From: Planctomycetota bacterium
Lineage (GTDB): Bacteria; Planctomycetota; UBA8742; UBA2392
Length of the DNA: 33,989 bases
Assembly (NCBI GenBank): GCA_020425695.1
Contig: JAGQRE010000007.1
Span: forward strand, 25,584 to 59,572
Direction: 5' to 3'
The translations under genes and the position numbers were made by a program. Position 1 is the stretch's first letter; each line of letters opens with the position of its first letter. Under the pieces are notes generated by a model. It saw only the letters and a list, made by a program, of their open reading frames with translations. It ran no database searches and was not told the DNA's origin. Shown piece by piece: positions 15,650 to 24,647 of the stretch.

Positions 15650-17032
15650 ATGACTGTGAAGCCGCGTGTTCTGCTGATCGACGACGACGCCTCCCATGCG
15701 GAGATTGCGGGCGAATCCCTTGAGCGGGCCGATTACGACGTGACGCTGGCGCACTCCGGCGACGGCGGTTTGCGCAAGTTTCGTGAGGGCGAATTCGACG
15801 TTGTCCTGACCGACCTGCGCCTCCCCGACACTGACGGCATGGAAGTCCTGAAGCGCATCAAGGCCACCGACGCTGACGCCGAAGTCATCATCATCACCGG
15901 CTACGGCAGTGTCGAAAAAGCCGTCGAGGCCTTGCAGCAAGGCGCTTACAGCTTTCTTGAGAAACCACTAAACCGCGACGCCCTACGCAACACCGTCGCC
16001 AAAGCCCTTGATCGCCGCCAACTCAGCATCGCCAACCGTGAGTTGCATCGTCTTGTTAACGAAAAATTCGGCTACGAGGGCATCATCGGCAACAGCCCGG
16101 CCATGCAGCAGGTGTTCAACCGCCTGCGCCAGGTTGCGCCGACAGATGCCCGCGCGCTGATCACCGGCGAAAACGGTACGGGCAAAGAGCTCGTGGCCCG
16201 CGCGCTGCACTTCAATTCCAAGCGCCGCGAAGGCCCGCTGGTGGCCGTGAACTGCGGGGCGCTCTCCGGCGGCGTGCTGGACAGCGAGTTGTTCGGCCAC
16301 ACCCGGGGTGCATTCACCGGGGCCGTCAAAGACCACATCGGAAAGTTCGAAGCGGCCGACGGCGGAACGCTGTTTCTTGACGAAGTCGGCGAGATGCCGC
16401 TGGAGACGCAGGTCAAGCTGCTGCGAGTCATCGAGAACAAGGAAGTCACGCCAGTCGGCAGCAACACCGCACGCGCGATTGATGTACGAATCATCAGCGC
16501 AACCAACAAGAACCTCGTCGATCAGGTCGCCAAGGGCGACTTCCGTGAAGATCTGTTTTTCCGATTGAAGGTCGTCGAGATCCACCTGCCGGCCTTGCGC
16601 GAGCGTCAAGGCGACATACCCCTGCTGGCCCAAAGCTTCATCAACGAGTTCGCCAAGCAGTACGACAAGCCGGTAAAGAGCATCGACCACGTCGCACTGA
16701 ATGGTCTGATCGCGCACGCATGGCCGGGCAACGTACGTGAGCTGCGCAATACAATGGAAGAGATGGTCGTGCTGGCGCAGGGCGACACGCTGACCGGCAG
16801 CGACCTTCCCCACAACCTTCAGCGCGAGGGGCTTTCTTCACGCCCGATCACGATCAGCAGCGGCGAGACAGGCTCCGCCAGCCTCGTGGGCATGAGCATG
16901 GAACAGATCGAACGCGAAGCAATCAGGCACACACTCAAAGCCAACGAAGGCAACCGCGAGCGCACTGCCAAGATGCTCGGCATCGGCGAGCGCACACTGT
17001 ATCGCAAGCTCAAAGAGTACGGCCTGAACTAG
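15650..17032 (+). CDS. Sigma-54-dependent response regulator, NtrC family (460 aa)
   Basis: Receiver domain (about 4-120) with the acidic pocket DDD (11-13), phospho-acceptor D55 (VVLTDLRLP) and the Lys of FLEKPL. An AAA+ sigma-54 activation domain follows (about 142-375) with Walker A GENGTGKE (about 172-179), the GAFTGA loop (about 221-226) that contacts sigma-54, and FLDEVGEMP as Walker B. A FIS-type helix-turn-helix ends the protein (NRERTAKMLGIGERTLYRKL). All key residues are present, so it should be an active enhancer-binding activator. Two starts are close: ATG at 15650 (used) and ATG at 15638, which sits only 1 base after CAGGT. No histidine kinase is encoded nearby, so it is an orphan regulator in this window. 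Confidence 0.95.
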   Translation: MTVKPRVLLIDDDASHAEIAGESLERADYDVTLAHSGDGGLRKFREGEFDVVLTDLRLPDTDGMEVLKRIKATDADAEVIIITGYGSVEKAVEALQQGAYSFLEKPLNRDALRNTVAKALDRRQLSIANRELHRLVNEKFGYEGIIGNSPAMQQVFNRLRQVAPTDARALITGENGTGKELVARALHFNSKRREGPLVAVNCGALSGGVLDSELFGHTRGAFTGAVKDHIGKFEAADGGTLFLDEVGEMPLETQVKLLRVIENKEVTPVGSNTARAIDVRIISATNKNLVDQVAKGDFREDLFFRLKVVEIHLPALRERQGDIPLLAQSFINEFAKQYDKPVKSIDHVALNGLIAHAWPGNVRELRNTMEEMVVLAQGDTLTGSDLPHNLQREGLSSRPITISSGETGSASLVGMSMEQIEREAIRHTLKANEGNRERTAKMLGIGERTLYRKLKEYGLN

Positions 17033-17087
17033 GTGGTTGATGCCTATGAGCCTTTGGTTGGGCTCAGAACGAACTTATCGACATGCC

Positions 17088-17486
17088 ATGGACGAGAGAT
17101 TGCTGACTGAAGCTACTGAAGGGTTCCGCGACGCTTTCACACGAATGCTGCCGGAAGCGAGCAATGTCTTTGACATGTTCATGAAGGAATGGAAAGACGA
17201 AGAACGAAAACCGTGGGCAGTGCTGTTGGGAGAGTTCGGCCAAGTCTTTGTTGAGGCGTTTCCACAGCTGAACCCGAATCGTGCAAGGACTTTCATGCAA
17301 GAGATTGCAAACTTGTGCGACCAAACTGAAGAAGCGCGAACGATCATCTGCACGGGATTCATTGAAACCGTTCTACACACGACTGATGACACACCGAGCA
17401 AGAGTAAGTGGGTACATGAAAACGCAGTAGGCACCGTGGGCAGGTTTATTCGCGAATACGACGCCTGGTGCTTCGGTGAAGATTGA
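17088..17486 (+). CDS. Hypothetical protein (132 aa), composition unlike neighbours
   Basis: No family is recognised. The protein is mainly helical by eye and soluble, with a cluster of aromatic and acidic residues (VFDMFMKEWKDEERKPWAVLL), two Cys in the middle (NLCDQ and IICTGF) and the end YDAWCFGED. Its base composition is closer to half A/T, and codon choice is more relaxed than in the flanking regulator and argC genes, which suggests foreign origin or low expression. The ATG at 17088 is a guess. An ATG at 17040, 8 bases after the previous stop with GGTGG just before it, would add 16 residues (MPMSLWLGSERTYRHA). Confidence 0.55.
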   Translation: MDERLLTEATEGFRDAFTRMLPEASNVFDMFMKEWKDEERKPWAVLLGEFGQVFVEAFPQLNPNRARTFMQEIANLCDQTEEARTIICTGFIETVLHTTDDTPSKSKWVHENAVGTVGRFIREYDAWCFGED

Positions 17487-17504
17487 CCGCGGAAAAGTGG
17501 AAGC

Positions 17505-18557
17505 GTGGAGACTGGATTGGGCAACAAATTCAAAGTAGGCATCGCAGGTGCCACCGGCTACATCGGCTCGGAGGCCATGCGCATTCTTTCGACGCACCCG
17601 GACATTGAGCTGGCTTGGGTCACCTCCGAGTCACGTGTCGGGCGCAAGGTGTGGGAGGACTTCCCGAACCTGCTCGGCTTCGTGCGCGACGAGTTTCGTC
17701 AGTTTGAGCCTGAGTTACTCAGCGAGGTCGACGCCGCCATCATGTGCCTGCCCCACGGCGGCGCGATGGAGACGATCAAGCAGGCCGTCGACAAGTTCCC
17801 GAACACGAAGCTCGTGGACGCCAGCGGCGACTTCCGAAGCCCGCGCCTCGACAAGTGGGAGGAGTACTACAAGACCCGCCACACCGCGCGCGAATACCAA
17901 GGCAAGTTCGTGTATGGCTTCACGGAGTTCAATCGCGAGAAGATCAAACAGGCCCAGTACGTCGCAAACCCCGGCTGTTTCGCGACGTCGCTAAACATCC
18001 TGCTCGCGCCGTTCGCCAAACACGGCGAGTTAGTAGGCGAAGTCTGCGTCAACGCCTACACCGGCAGTAGCGGCGCCGGTAACAAACCCGTCCATACGAC
18101 ACACCACCCGGAGCGCGGCCAGAACGTGCGCGCCTACAAAGTGCTTGAGCATCAGCACCTCGTTGAAGTCGTACCGTTTCTTGAGGACATGAACGACGCG
18201 AACGAGTTCGATTTATTCTTCGTGCCCCAATCCGGCCCGTGGGTACGGGGGATCTTCGCTACCGCGTTCATACCGCTGGACCAGCGGCACAGTTTGGCAA
18301 CAGTCAATGAGATGGTGCGCGACGCCTACGAGCCCGAGAACTTCATCCACATCGTCGAAGGCAGCCCGGAAATGCGCATGGTACAGAACACAAACATGGC
18401 GCACGTAACCTACCGGGCCCAGGGCGACATGCTGGTGGGCATGTGCGCACTCGACAATCTGGTGAAAGGCGGCGCAGGACAGGCCGTCCAGAATCTAAAC
18501 CTGATGCTAGGCCTTGATGAGTCAACAGGACTGATGCACCCGGCTGGGTACGTATAG
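17505..18557 (+). CDS. argC: N-acetyl-gamma-glutamyl-phosphate reductase
   Basis: NADPH-dependent reductase of the arginine pathway that converts N-acetylglutamyl phosphate to the semialdehyde (350 aa, normal length). Seen: the Rossmann motif GIAGATGYIGSE (12-23), AIMCLPHGGAM, DASGDFR, the catalytic cysteine C158 in VANPGCFATS, YTGSSGAGNKP, HHPERGQN with the active-site His, and FVPQSGPWVRGI. The C-terminus GGAGQAVQNLNLMLGLDESTGL is typical of ArgC. The related LysY of lysine biosynthesis cannot be fully excluded from sequence alone, but no lysW is present. The start is uncertain: GTG at 17505 is used, and TTG at 17517 with GGAG 6 bases upstream is an equally good choice. No other arg genes are in the window. 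Confidence 0.93.
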   Translation: METGLGNKFKVGIAGATGYIGSEAMRILSTHPDIELAWVTSESRVGRKVWEDFPNLLGFVRDEFRQFEPELLSEVDAAIMCLPHGGAMETIKQAVDKFPNTKLVDASGDFRSPRLDKWEEYYKTRHTAREYQGKFVYGFTEFNREKIKQAQYVANPGCFATSLNILLAPFAKHGELVGEVCVNAYTGSSGAGNKPVHTTHHPERGQNVRAYKVLEHQHLVEVVPFLEDMNDANEFDLFFVPQSGPWVRGIFATAFIPLDQRHSLATVNEMVRDAYEPENFIHIVEGSPEMRMVQNTNMAHVTYRAQGDMLVGMCALDNLVKGGAGQAVQNLNLMLGLDESTGLMHPAGYV

Positions 18558-18568
18558 CACCCCAGCCG
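18541..18568 (+). terminator. Hairpin spanning the argC stop codon
   Basis: CGGCTGGG (18541-18548) pairs perfectly with CCCAGCCG (18561-18568) around a 12-base loop that contains the argC TAG. The following bases are AAAAGCC rather than T-rich, so it lacks the tail of a classical terminator. It could still end transcription or protect the mRNA 3' end. Confidence 0.4.
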
Positions 18569-18932
18569 AAAAGCCTTTGGCACGCTCCACAACTTTGGCA
18601 GCTGGTTTCGCCGCACCGGTGGATCGTACTCGACCCATCCGGGTGGCCGGGCGAATCTCAGAGATTGAGGGCACGTCCAGCCTGGATATTCTTTCCACCA
18701 CGTGGAGGACTTCGGCACCATTGGCTACGGCATGCCGGATGGCAACACATCTGGCGCGGCCAACTCCGCCTCCAGTAAGCAATCGCGGGCGCGGAGGCAA
18801 TCCGCACCCGCGACCAAACTTATGGCCAATGACAAGACAGTATGCCGGGGCTTCTCGGTAGGTTCACGGCGAGTCTTCGTTCGGTGATACGCCCCTACAC
18901 AGCGGGGGCAGTTTCCTGCATGCTTGGTGCCC
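18569..18932. other. Gene-free stretch between argC and the EEP-family gene
   Basis: About 364 bases without a convincing gene. Several open frames exist on both strands (for example 18577-18861 plus and 18522-18800 minus), but their translations are Arg/Pro/Ala-rich, lack hydrophobic-core patterns and have no good ribosome sites. No tRNA, no strong hairpin and no long repeat was found. It must contain a promoter for the downstream gene. A decayed gene is possible, as one plus-strand frame (VEDFGTIGYGMPDGN) reads more protein-like for a short distance. Confidence 0.4.
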
Positions 18933-19646
18933 ATGCGCTTGATTACCTACAACATCCACAAGGGCATTGGCGGGCGCGACCGGCTGTATCGCTTTGAGCG
19001 CATCCTTGATGTCATCGCGCACGAGAAACCGGATGTTCTGTGCCTGCAGGAAGTTGACCGTAACGTCAAGCGCAGCGCTTTCGACGACCAGCCCGTGCTG
19101 CTGGCCCGGCATCTGGGTTTCGAGTATTCCGCCTACCAGTTCAACCACCGTGTCGCGTCGGGAGGGTATGGTAACCTCGTGCTGTCGCGTTGGGCAATCA
19201 GCAAGCGTCACAACATCAGCCTGCGGCACAACGGGCGCAAGAACCGCCGCGCACAGGTACTGATACTGGAGACCGACAATGGCCCACTCAGGCTCGTTAA
19301 CTGGCACCTCGGCTTGGGCGAGAAAGAGCGACACTGGCAGGTGCGCAAGCTGCTGGGGCACCAGAGCTATCGAGAGTACGCCGACGTCCCGACGCTGCTG
19401 GCCGGCGACACGAACGACTGGCGCAACACCCTGCACAAAGGCCCGTTTGCCGAGCACGAGCTGGTGCAGGCCACCGCGCCGCCGTCACGCTTCCGGACGT
19501 TCCCGGCCTACATGCCGGTCGGCGCGTTGGACAAAGTCTTTCATTGCGGGCGGGTAAAGATCGTTAAGACGCACATTGTCAGGACGGCGCTAAGCAAGAA
19601 GGCCTCAGATCACTTGCCACTTGTGTTGGACTTCAAGATTGCCTGA
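18933..19646 (+). CDS. Endonuclease/exonuclease/phosphatase family protein (237 aa)
   Basis: DNase I-like metal-dependent phosphoesterase fold. The four usual signatures are present: N-terminal MRLITYNIHKGIGG with the metal-side Asn, LCLQEVDR with the catalytic Glu (about 36-43), NWHLG and AGDTNDW in the middle (about 120-160), and KASDHLPLVLDF with the final Asp-His near the C-terminus. No signal peptide or membrane segment is seen, so it is probably cytosolic. Substrates in this family range from DNA to lipids and small phosphodiesters and cannot be chosen from sequence. The ATG at 18933 is used because the fold begins right there; TTG and GTG codons at 18924 and 18927 are alternatives. Confidence 0.88.
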   Translation: MRLITYNIHKGIGGRDRLYRFERILDVIAHEKPDVLCLQEVDRNVKRSAFDDQPVLLARHLGFEYSAYQFNHRVASGGYGNLVLSRWAISKRHNISLRHNGRKNRRAQVLILETDNGPLRLVNWHLGLGEKERHWQVRKLLGHQSYREYADVPTLLAGDTNDWRNTLHKGPFAEHELVQATAPPSRFRTFPAYMPVGALDKVFHCGRVKIVKTHIVRTALSKKASDHLPLVLDFKIA

Positions 19647-19751
19647 AAGCCCGGAAATCTGCACCCAAACCGCGTGGAAACAGACATTTGAGGCACTGGC
19701 GTAGACGACGCATCTAAACGATAATCCGGACCCTATTGTCATGGGCGGTTG

Positions 19752-22700
19752 ATGTCAGAAGACAGGCAAAAATCCATCGTGGCCGCGCTGCTTGCGGTGC
19801 GCAGCGGCATCGTCACTCCGGACGAGGCCATTGTTGCGTTGAAAGACCCGGGCAAGGCCAGCTCGCTCGTTGAGTTCGAAGACAGCGCCCCGATGATCAC
19901 GCTTTCCAGCGACGACGGCGAGTTTGTTGAGCTGCCGATCATCGACGTCCTGCAGGACCCGGCGAAGCAGAAGCGTGCCCTCGAAGACATCGGGATCTCC
20001 GACACCGTACAGCAGACCCTGTTCAATTTCGGTGGCAACGGCGACGGCGAAAGCGATACCTCCTACCGCGTGTTGCATGACACGTTCAAGCAGGTGGCTG
20101 GCAGCGGCAAGCGCCTGGGCGACAGCGACATCCGCCCGGCTGTTGAGCCCGCAGCAGATTCAGAAAGTCCGACCCAGTCTCCGCGCGACGGCACGGGCGT
20201 CATGCGCCTGACGACCGGCAAGTTCTTCCCGAACTTCGGCGTGGGCAACGACCGTTACGAGATTCGGCGCGAGCACGCACGCGGCGGCATGGGTCGTATC
20301 ATGCTTGCCCGCGACATGGCCATCGGGCGCGATATCGCGCTGAAAGAACTGCTGCCCGGCATGATGGGCGGCAGCAACAGCATCCCCGGCAGTATCCCGC
20401 AGCAGTACACCAACGACAGCGGCGGCATCGTCGAGCGTTTCCTGCGCGAGGCCAAGATCACCGGGCAGCTTGAGCACCCGAATATCGTGCCGGTGTACGA
20501 GATCGGCAAACATGACGACGGCAGCATCTACTACACGATGCGCTTCGTGCGCGGACTGACGCTGGCCGACCGCCTGCGCGACATTCGCAAAGACAGCACA
20601 CTGAACCCCGGCGAGAAACTGGCAGCGCGCATCAAGCTGCTGGATTCATTCATCGACGTCTGCCAGGCGATTGCCTACGCGCATTCCAAGGGCGTGATTC
20701 ACCGCGACCTGAAGCCCGAGAACATCATGCTCGGTGATTTCGGCGAAACCCAAGTGCTTGACTGGGGGCTGGCGCGGGTGAAGGGGCAGGAAGACAAGGC
20801 CTTCAAGGACTTGCAGAAGGGCACACTGGCGCTGTCGAAGTCGCTGATTGAATCCGACAGCCAGGCGCTGACGCTTGATGGCAGCATTGTCGGGACGCCG
20901 GCGTACATGGCCCCTGAGCAAGCCCGCGGTGAACTGGAGAACGTCGACGAGTTGTCCGACGTCTACGCGCTGGGCGCGGTGCTGTACCAGATTCTTACGG
21001 GGCACCCGCCATACGAAGGCCCTATGGCGGCGCTGATCGTGCAGCAGGTGCTTTCCGGCCCGCCCCTGCGCGTCACGGCACGCGAGAAGAACATCCCGCC
21101 CGAGTTGCAGGCGCTGGTCGAAAAGGCCATGGCGCGCGAAAAGCCGGACCGCGTAGGCAGCGCGCTTGAGCTTGCCAGCGAAGTTAAGGCTTTCCGCGAC
21201 GGGCGGACGCTCGGCAGCTATCAGTACAGCGTGACCGAGATGGTCAAGCGCTACGTCCGCCAGCATCGGACGACCGTCGGCATCGGTGTACTCGGCTTTT
21301 TGCTGCTGGTGGCGGGCACGATTTTCTTCCTACAGAACATCCGTGTTGAGCGCGACCTTGCCATGCAGGCGAAGCAGGACGCTGACCGCAAGGCGGCGGT
21401 GGCATCAGAGGCGCTGGTGGTCGCGAGCAACGAACGCGCCGCCCGCGAGAAAGCCGAGCAAGACGCCGCAGCGGCCGCACAGCGTGACCTTGATTCCCGC
21501 GTGGACGAAGCCAAGCGCATGATGGAAACCATCGACGGGATGCGCATGGCCCCGGCGCTGGAAGATCTGGCTGGCCGGGTCGCTGACTATGAAATGCAAC
21601 TGGCAGGCCCGCCCGCCCGTACTTTCATCGAGCTTCCCGTCGATGAGCAGACAGGCAACGGCGTGCTGCTTTCCAGTATGCTCGGCTATATCTCGGCCAA
21701 GCAGAATTTGATTGCCCTGCTGACCGGTCCGGCGGGCACCGAGCTCCCGAAGGCCGTCGCCCAGATTGACTTGGAGAGCGAGCGCATTGAGCTTGACCAA
21801 TTGCGCCTCAAGACCGCGCGACTGGCGACAATCAATGGTGACTTCCCACTGGCGCAGTTGCTGCTGGGCGGCTCCGGGCTGACCAAGACGGTGCTTGAGG
21901 AAGAGCGTCAGCGCGTTCGCACAGCCGAGTCCGACCTGCTTGAGTTGCATCGCACGCGCATCAGTCAGGCGCTGGCCGATGTTGAAGCAGGGCTGAACCG
22001 CGAATGGCGTGACCCGGACGCGCCGACACTGGACGAGTACACGCGGAGACTCTCCAGCTATCGTGAGCGCCAGACGGTCTCGATGCTTGAGAACGAGCTG
22101 GTCAACCTGCAAGGGCGCGACGTCAGCACCTGGAACCGCCCGCGCTTTGACTTGGCGGTGCTGATCTGTCGCGTGCTGGGCAACGTGGACCAGCCAAGCG
22201 AAAGCGTGCCCGTTCTGGCAAAGTTCCTGCAACGCGCCGACCACCCCGAGCTTGTACTGGAAGCCAGCCTCGCGTTGTGCGCCGCAGGCTCGACCGAGGC
22301 GTTCAACGTGCTGGTGGTAGAGATGCGCCGTCGTGGTCTGGACTACTGGCGGGGCATTGAGCAGGCCTTTGCATCGCTGCCGATGCCGGAGCGTGTTCGC
22401 AACCCGCAGATCGTCGTGGACTGGATTGACCGCAGCGTCGCCATGCGTGCCCGCAAGGATTTTACGACGGCTGAGACCGCGGCCAGCCGCGCGTTTGTGC
22501 TGGATGAGCGTTCCGCCGAAGCGCTGCTCAACCGAGCGCTGGCGCACCGTGCCAACGGGCGCCCCGGCGAAGCCGAGGCTGACCTTAACGCGGCGCTTGA
22601 GTTGCAGCCGCAGTACTACGACGCACTGATTGAGCGCGGGCGCCTGCTGAATGACAGACCGATCTTCCTGCCCGTCGTTGATGACTTCACAGCAGCGATT

Positions 22701-24479
22701 GCGGAACGCCCGAACAACTGGCGCGCTTACCGTGCTCGTGGTTTCGCCTACGGAACGCGTTACAAGCTGGCCGAGGCCGTGAAGGACTACGACAAAGCGA
22801 TTGAACTTGAACCGAACCGCCTGGACACGTACCTCGAGTACGCCGAAATTCTGAAGGCGCAGGGGCAGGCCCGCCCCGCCGAGGCACAGCTTACGAAAGC
22901 AATCGACCAGTGGCCCGAGGATTGGCGCACGTGGTCGGCCCGGGCGTGGTTGCGCCGTGAGTTCAATCTTGCCGGCGGGCTGGAAGATGCCCTGACTGCT
23001 GTAGAGATGAACCCGCTGGATGCCAAGTCGTGGGATGTTGTCTCGCAGATCTACTTCGGGCAGTCGCGTTTTTATGAGGGAATTGACGCCGCCACCAATG
23101 CCGTCGAGGCCGACCCGAAGGAGTGGCTTGCCTGGTACTACCGTGGGCTGCTGTATCACAAGTGGGCCGAGAAAGAGGACGGCGTCTACCTAAACGGCTG
23201 GGATGAAAACCGAGCGCGTAAAGGTCGTGGCATCGAAGGACCCGTAGACGGTGGGCCGGAGTTCTTCGCAACGCGCAAGCAGCGGCGTGAAAATGCCGCG
23301 CACGACTTCGCTGAAGCACTCAAGGTGGAACCGGACGACTTCCGCACGTCGTATCTCCTGGCCGATACGTTGATCCAGTTGCAGCGCTACGACGAAGCGG
23401 CCGAGGCCTGCGCGTTTGCCCTTGAGCGCTCGCCATTCTGCTACATGCGCTGGGGCGGCTTTGCCGTAACGGAAGTGCGCCTGTGGGCCGATGCCCTGGC
23501 CTATCGCCATCTGCTGAACGCCGAGCCGAAGAATAATCGTGAGCGCATCGGAAAATCCATCATGCTGGCGCTGGCCGGAAGTTCCGGCGTCTACATGGTT
23601 GAGATCGAGCGCCAACGCGCCGAGTTGACGGAAGCCTATCAATTGTTGTTGCAGGCTGGCGCCCAGACCGATCTCACGCCGGGCGAGACCGTGTTCTACT
23701 GCTACGCCAGCGACCAGGTGCAGGACGCGCTGAGTGGGCGCGGGTTCTACTTCGAGGCTCTTGAGCTATCGAAGCAACGCGAAGCCCTGGGGCGGTTCCT
23801 TGGCGCGGATCACTACCAGCGCAGGGCGTTTGCCTACGCCGGCATCGCGGCGATGTACAGCACCGTGAAGCTGACGCAACTGGTTGACGACCCGGTCCGT
23901 GCCGCGCCGTTTGACGACATGAACATGAACGTGCTGACGACGCGCGCCGACGAAGCCCGCAGCCTCGGCTGCGAAGCGCTGATCGAAGGCGCGGAACATG
24001 GGTTGCGCTATTCAGACTTCGACAACCTGAACCGGGTGCCCTGGCCGGAGTTGAAGGCATCCAGCAAGTGGGAAAGCGTTGACGCGCCTTTGGGTGCGCC
24101 GCCGGCCGAGACCGCTGACGAGTCGCTTTACGACAACCTGATCCTGCTGGTGAACGTGACCGAGGGCAGCCCGGCCTGGCAGGCGGGACTGCGCAAGCAG
24201 AACCAGATCGTTAGCATCAACGGCAACCCCGTGAACAGCACGCAGGATTTCATGGGTGCGTGGGGGCCGATCCCCGAGGGTGAGGAAGTCACGATTCAGG
24301 CACGTCGCTGGCTGACGAAAGACGGCAACCCGCTGCCGGTACTTGAGAACGGTAAGCCGAAGCTGGACGAGCAAGGCTTCGTGATCTGGCAGGTCGAGGA
24401 CTTTGAGGTGAACGTGAACCGCGGGTTCCTCGGCATCATGCTGGGGCAAGGGTTCATCCCGCCAAGATTCGAGCGCTAA
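19752..24479 (+). CDS. Giant Ser/Thr protein kinase with TPR region and C-terminal PDZ domain (1575 aa)
   Basis: Layout: a 165-residue N-terminal region beginning MSEDRQKSIVAALLAV; a Hanks-type kinase domain (about 166-480) with the glycine loop HARGGMGRI, catalytic Lys in IALKEL (about 196), HRDLKPEN (about 316) and DWG in place of DFG (VLDWGLARV); one membrane helix (about 506-527); a long coiled coil rich in Ala/Arg/Glu (about 535-600); a helical region; TPR-like repeats (about 910-1225, for example AEADLNAALELQPQYYDALI); and a PDZ-like domain near the end (NVTEGSPAWQAGLRKQNQIVSINGNPV, about 1465-1490). An insert of about 25 residues rich in Gly/Ser/Pro follows the catalytic Lys. All catalytic residues are present. 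The extracytoplasmic TPR/PDZ part suggests a sensor of envelope proteins. ATG at 19752 is used, and TTG at 19749 is adjacent. Confidence 0.93.
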   Translation: MSEDRQKSIVAALLAVRSGIVTPDEAIVALKDPGKASSLVEFEDSAPMITLSSDDGEFVELPIIDVLQDPAKQKRALEDIGISDTVQQTLFNFGGNGDGESDTSYRVLHDTFKQVAGSGKRLGDSDIRPAVEPAADSESPTQSPRDGTGVMRLTTGKFFPNFGVGNDRYEIRREHARGGMGRIMLARDMAIGRDIALKELLPGMMGGSNSIPGSIPQQYTNDSGGIVERFLREAKITGQLEHPNIVPVYEIGKHDDGSIYYTMRFVRGLTLADRLRDIRKDSTLNPGEKLAARIKLLDSFIDVCQAIAYAHSKGVIHRDLKPENIMLGDFGETQVLDWGLARVKGQEDKAFKDLQKGTLALSKSLIESDSQALTLDGSIVGTPAYMAPEQARGELENVDELSDVYALGAVLYQILTGHPPYEGPMAALIVQQVLSGPPLRVTAREKNIPPELQALVEKAMAREKPDRVGSALELASEVKAFRDGRTLGSYQYSVTEMVKRYVRQHRTTVGIGVLGFLLLVAGTIFFLQNIRVERDLAMQAKQDADRKAAVASEALVVASNERAAREKAEQDAAAAAQRDLDSRVDEAKRMMETIDGMRMAPALEDLAGRVADYEMQLAGPPARTFIELPVDEQTGNGVLLSSMLGYISAKQNLIALLTGPAGTELPKAVAQIDLESERIELDQLRLKTARLATINGDFPLAQLLLGGSGLTKTVLEEERQRVRTAESDLLELHRTRISQALADVEAGLNREWRDPDAPTLDEYTRRLSSYRERQTVSMLENELVNLQGRDVSTWNRPRFDLAVLICRVLGNVDQPSESVPVLAKFLQRADHPELVLEASLALCAAGSTEAFNVLVVEMRRRGLDYWRGIEQAFASLPMPERVRNPQIVVDWIDRSVAMRARKDFTTAETAASRAFVLDERSAEALLNRALAHRANGRPGEAEADLNAALELQPQYYDALIERGRLLNDRPIFLPVVDDFTAAIAERPNNWRAYRARGFAYGTRYKLAEAVKDYDKAIELEPNRLDTYLEYAEILKAQGQARPAEAQLTKAIDQWPEDWRTWSARAWLRREFNLAGGLEDALTAVEMNPLDAKSWDVVSQIYFGQSRFYEGIDAATNAVEADPKEWLAWYYRGLLYHKWAEKEDGVYLNGWDENRARKGRGIEGPVDGGPEFFATRKQRRENAAHDFAEALKVEPDDFRTSYLLADTLIQLQRYDEAAEACAFALERSPFCYMRWGGFAVTEVRLWADALAYRHLLNAEPKNNRERIGKSIMLALAGSSGVYMVEIERQRAELTEAYQLLLQAGAQTDLTPGETVFYCYASDQVQDALSGRGFYFEALELSKQREALGRFLGADHYQRRAFAYAGIAAMYSTVKLTQLVDDPVRAAPFDDMNMNVLTTRADEARSLGCEALIEGAEHGLRYSDFDNLNRVPWPELKASSKWESVDAPLGAPPAETADESLYDNLILLVNVTEGSPAWQAGLRKQNQIVSINGNPVNSTQDFMGAWGPIPEGEEVTIQARRWLTKDGNPLPVLENGKPKLDEQGFVIWQVEDFEVNVNRGFLGIMLGQGFIPPRFER

Positions 24480-24516
24480 GCGCATTTTCATAGTTAGTTT
24501 GCAGAGACAGCGTCTA

Positions 24517-24614
24517 CGTGGCACAGACAATCTTGTCTGTGGTCGCGGCGTGTTTGCCGCGACAAGTAGGGCTTCGCTTAGCTCAGCCCCACAGGCAGGA
24601 TTGCCTGTGCCACG
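24517..24614. repeat. Structured multi-hairpin intergenic element with inverted ends
   Basis: The ends CGTGGCACAG (24517-24526) and CTGTGCCACG (24605-24614) are perfect inverted repeats of 10 bases. Inside them, CACAGACAA/TTGTCTGTG (24522-24530, 24533-24541), GTCGCGGC/GCCGCGAC (24542-24549, 24556-24563), GGGCT/AGCCC (24569-24573, 24585-24589) and CACAGGCA/TGCCTGTG (24590-24597, 24602-24609) each form a hairpin, leaving CGTGG/CCACG as a closing stem. The element lies between two convergent genes. Its compact form suggests a mobile palindromic unit (REP or MITE-like) or a structured RNA or two-way terminator. It is not a tRNA. Only one copy is present here. Confidence 0.65.
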
Positions 24615-24647
24615 CGAACGTACTGAAAACACTCGGTGAATACATCC

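Noticed and set aside
21405..23159. Long minus-strand frame of 584 codons
   Set aside because: Antisense to the kinase TPR region, with no recognisable domain and no ribosome site.
24517..24614. tRNA or tRNA-like gene, because of the cloverleaf-like fold
   Set aside because: There is no TTCRA T-loop, no anticodon arm of the right size, the closing stem is 5 bp, and there are four inner hairpins; it fits a palindromic repeat better.
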